Shown: positions 15,312-16,795 of the stretch, one piece after another
Numbering within the stretch: the stretch's first letter is position 1
How the letters are laid out: each line of letters opens with the position of its first letter
From: Flavobacterium sp.
GTDB lineage: Bacteria; Bacteroidota; Bacteroidia; Flavobacteriales; Flavobacteriaceae
Assembly: GCA_024709705.1 (NCBI GenBank)
Contig: JANJWE010000146.1
Span: 1 to 16,795, forward strand
DNA length: 16,795 nucleotides
Direction: 5' to 3'
The notes under the pieces: generated by a model
Seen by the model: the letters and a program-made list of their open reading frames with translations, nothing else
Told to the model about the DNA's origin: nothing
The model's database searches: none
Program-made: the position numbers and the translations under genes

Positions 15312-16191
15312 ACTTTTTCTTCTGAGTTACCAAATAAACTCCTGTGAAAATCAAAATAGCCGAACCTATTTTCACCCAACTCAATTCGTCTTTTCCTAAA
15401 CTGATGGCAAAAATGGTTGCGAATAAAGGTTGAAGATAAATAAAAACAGCCACTGTTGTTGGTTTCAATTCCCGCATGGAAACCAAGTTTAACAAATACG
15501 TTAAGAAAGTTGAAAAAACAACCACGAAACCAATCTTCCAGTAAATTTCAGTAGGCACTAAACTCCAATTTACAGCCTCAAATTCGCCCCAACCAAAAGG
15601 CAAAACCATCAAAAAGCCAAAGCTGTAAATCCATTTTACAAAGGTAAAAGCATTGTATTTATCCATTAATTTTTTTACGATGATAAGGTAAAAACCATAA
15701 GAAACGGCATTGATGAATACCAATAGATTCCCTAACATTTCGTTAGGAGCATTAATCATCGATTTACCGTAAAGAATGAGTGAAACCGTTCCGGCTAAGC
15801 CCAAAATGATACCAAATACTTTTCTTTTTAGCATCCGTTCTTTCATGATAATGGCTGAAAGAATAAGTACAATCATAGGTGTGGTAACCATCAAAACCGC
15901 TCCCATTATAGGTGAAGTATAGCTTAAACCTTTAAAAAAAGTAAGCATGTTTAACGCTACTCCAAAAAAGGCAGCAGCAATGATTCTGGGAAAATCAGAT
16001 TTTGCAATTTTTTCTTTTGGTCCAAAAAAGGAAACCATCCAAAAAAGTAAAACCGACCCACCAACACGAAGGACAATAAAGCCAAACGGTTCAATAAATT
16101 TGGGCATTACATCTTTTGCAATGGTAAATGTAACCCCATAAATAATGGAAACCAAGGTGGCCGCCATTAACGCCCAATGTCTTTTACTCAT
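15310..16191 (-). CDS. EamA/DMT-superfamily transporter
   Basis: This 293-residue, strongly hydrophobic protein has about ten membrane-spanning helices arranged as two EamA repeats (roughly residues 7-140 and 150-288), the usual DMT 10-TMS layout. Family features include FTIAKDVMP in the first repeat, PIMGAVLMVTTPMIVLILSAIIMKE at the end of the first domain, and KPTTVAVFIYLQPLFATIFAI in the second. It ends in a short basic tail, TQKKK. Family members export amino acids or other small metabolites across the inner membrane; the substrate cannot be told from sequence. Its start overlaps the end of the upstream ArsC/Spx-like gene by 8 nt, indicating translational coupling. Confidence 0.9.
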   Translation of the reverse strand: MSKRHWALMAATLVSIIYGVTFTIAKDVMPKFIEPFGFIVLRVGGSVLLFWMVSFFGPKEKIAKSDFPRIIAAAFFGVALNMLTFFKGLSYTSPIMGAVLMVTTPMIVLILSAIIMKERMLKRKVFGIILGLAGTVSLILYGKSMINAPNEMLGNLLVFINAVSYGFYLIIVKKLMDKYNAFTFVKWIYSFGFLMVLPFGWGEFEAVNWSLVPTEIYWKIGFVVVFSTFLTYLLNLVSMRELKPTTVAVFIYLQPLFATIFAISLGKDELSWVKIGSAILIFTGVYLVTQKKK

Positions 16192-16540
16192 TTGCTAAAA
16201 AATCAATGGCTGCTTGTACGATTTTGGGACTATTACCAACAAAAATAGATTTGTCAATCACAATAACCGGACGATTCAAGAATGTATAATGTTCTAAAAT
16301 ATATCTTTTATAGTCGGATTCAGTGAGTTTTTCATCTTTTAAACCCATTTCTTTATACAATTTAGCTCTTTTGCTAAAAAGCACTTCATAGTTTCCGGTT
16401 AGCTGATGAATTTCTTCCAATTGCTTCACAGTAATAGGTTCTTCTTTGATATCTTGAAGTGTAAAACCGTTTGTGTTGGGAAGTGATTTGATGATTCTTT
16501 TACACGTATCACAGGTTTTGAGATAGAAAATTTTACGCAT
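16184..16540 (-). CDS. ArsC/Spx-family thioredoxin-fold protein (arsenate reductase-like)
   Basis: From the ATG at 16538-16540 this gives 118 residues, the usual size. The frame stays open for 20 more codons upstream, but that extension would cross the promoter box at 16556-16563. The N-terminus MRKIFYLKTCDTCKRI carries a CxxC pair at Cys10 and Cys13, as in Spx/YffB-type members. LFSKRAKLYKEMGL and NRPVIVIDKSIFVGNSP are the remaining ArsC-family motifs, including the conserved Arg-Pro. Members are thiol-based reductases or regulators. True arsenate reduction is uncertain, as no ars genes are nearby. It overlaps the EamA gene by 8 nt and probably heads that operon. Confidence 0.85.
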   Translation of the reverse strand: MRKIFYLKTCDTCKRIIKSLPNTNGFTLQDIKEEPITVKQLEEIHQLTGNYEVLFSKRAKLYKEMGLKDEKLTESDYKRYILEHYTFLNRPVIVIDKSIFVGNSPKIVQAAIDFLANE

Positions 16541-16555
16541 TGCCGATTTTTTTTG

Positions 16556-16563
16556 CAAAAGTA
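16556..16563 (-). promoter_or_regulatory. Putative -7 box of the ArsC-like/EamA operon
   Basis: TACTTTTG on the minus strand matches TAnnTTTG and ends 15 nt before the chosen ATG. A TTG lies 24 nt upstream (16588-16590), slightly beyond the usual spacing. The location supports the shorter start of the gene. Confidence 0.45.
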
Positions 16564-16631
16564 AGTACTTTTTGAGTAATTCTAAATCAAGAAATTGCAA
16601 TGTTATTAGGGTTGATGCTAAGCAAAGTCAG

Positions 16632-16649
16632 TAATAATTTGAATTATTA
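16632..16649. repeat. Short AT-rich palindrome
   Basis: TAATAATT (16632-16639) and AATTATTA (16642-16649) are perfect complements separated by 2 nt. It lies upstream of the ArsC-like promoter. It may be an operator-like site or chance in AT-rich DNA. Confidence 0.3.
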
Positions 16650-16683
16650 TTTTGAGTAAATAAAAAAATTCCCCAAAAGCACA

Positions 16684-16708
16684 TTTGTTGGCCCAACCGG
16701 GCAACAAA
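16684..16708. other. GC-containing hairpin in the right-edge intergenic region
   Basis: TTTGTTG-CCC (16684-16694, with one bulged G at 16691) pairs with GGGCAACAAA (16699-16708) around a 4-nt AACC loop, giving 10 paired positions. It is the only GC-rich structure in the otherwise very AT-rich last 190 bases. There is no U tract on either side, so it is not an ordinary terminator. It could be part of an RNA leader, an ncRNA or a regulatory site for a gene beyond the window. A perfect palindrome, AAATTTGCAAATTT, follows at 16769-16782. Confidence 0.35.
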
Positions 16709-16795
16709 CAAGGAACCCCAGAATAATAATACAGTTGATAAAACAAAATAAAATAAAGAACCGTTTAAAAATTTGCAAATTTAAAAAAATTTTTT

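Noticed and set aside
16541..16600. Upstream start adding 20 residues to the ArsC/Spx-like protein
   Set aside because: The extension crosses a TAnnTTTG promoter box and adds residues not typical of the family, which normally begins close to the CxxC motif.

Overview
The window looks like chromosome of a Bacteroidetes bacterium, most likely a Flavobacterium-like member of the Flavobacteriaceae. The DNA is AT-rich. Several starts are preceded by the Bacteroidetes -7 box TAnnTTTG. One secreted protein ends in a type IX secretion (T9SS) sorting domain. The order yicC - gmk - nadD is also familiar from this group. No rRNA, tRNA or CRISPR array was seen.

Left part (1-7250), ordinary genes. A SCO1/SenC copper-chaperone gene runs off the left edge on the minus strand. 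Divergent from it is a large secreted BNR/Asp-box beta-propeller protein with a T9SS tail, followed after 3 nt by an M13 (neprilysin-like) zinc metallopeptidase. A strong hairpin terminator separates these from a convergent YqhD-type, NADPH-dependent iron-containing alcohol dehydrogenase.

Middle part (about 7250-11935), an accessory island visibly more AT-rich than its flanks. It holds a small carboxypeptidase-regulatory-domain protein. Next is a toxin/immunity-like block: a lipoprotein whose C-terminus is a Tae4-family peptidoglycan amidase, split by an apparent 1-nt deletion in a G run. It is followed after 7 nt by a small lipoprotein that may be its Tai4-like immunity partner. Then come a short tail that may be a displaced toxin C-terminus and a broken PoNi (DUF1910/DUF1911) immunity gene with an in-frame stop and no start. 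A secreted protein of unknown function closes the island.

Right part (11940-16795), minus-strand housekeeping genes. In transcription order these are an ArsC/Spx-like protein overlapping an EamA transporter, then yicC, an unknown lipoprotein, gmk, a four-helix-bundle (S23/rRNA intervening-sequence type) gene and nadD. The four-helix gene sits inside a 459-bp unit bounded by 32-bp inverted repeats. The arms begin exactly at the gmk stop codon and end 4 bp before the nadD start. A second, ORF-less inverted repeat of similar style lies between the EamA gene and yicC.

The two most interesting items are the lipoprotein-anchored Tae4 toxin locus with its decayed immunity array, and the inverted-repeat-bounded four-helix-bundle element, which resembles an rRNA intervening sequence placed in an mRNA operon.
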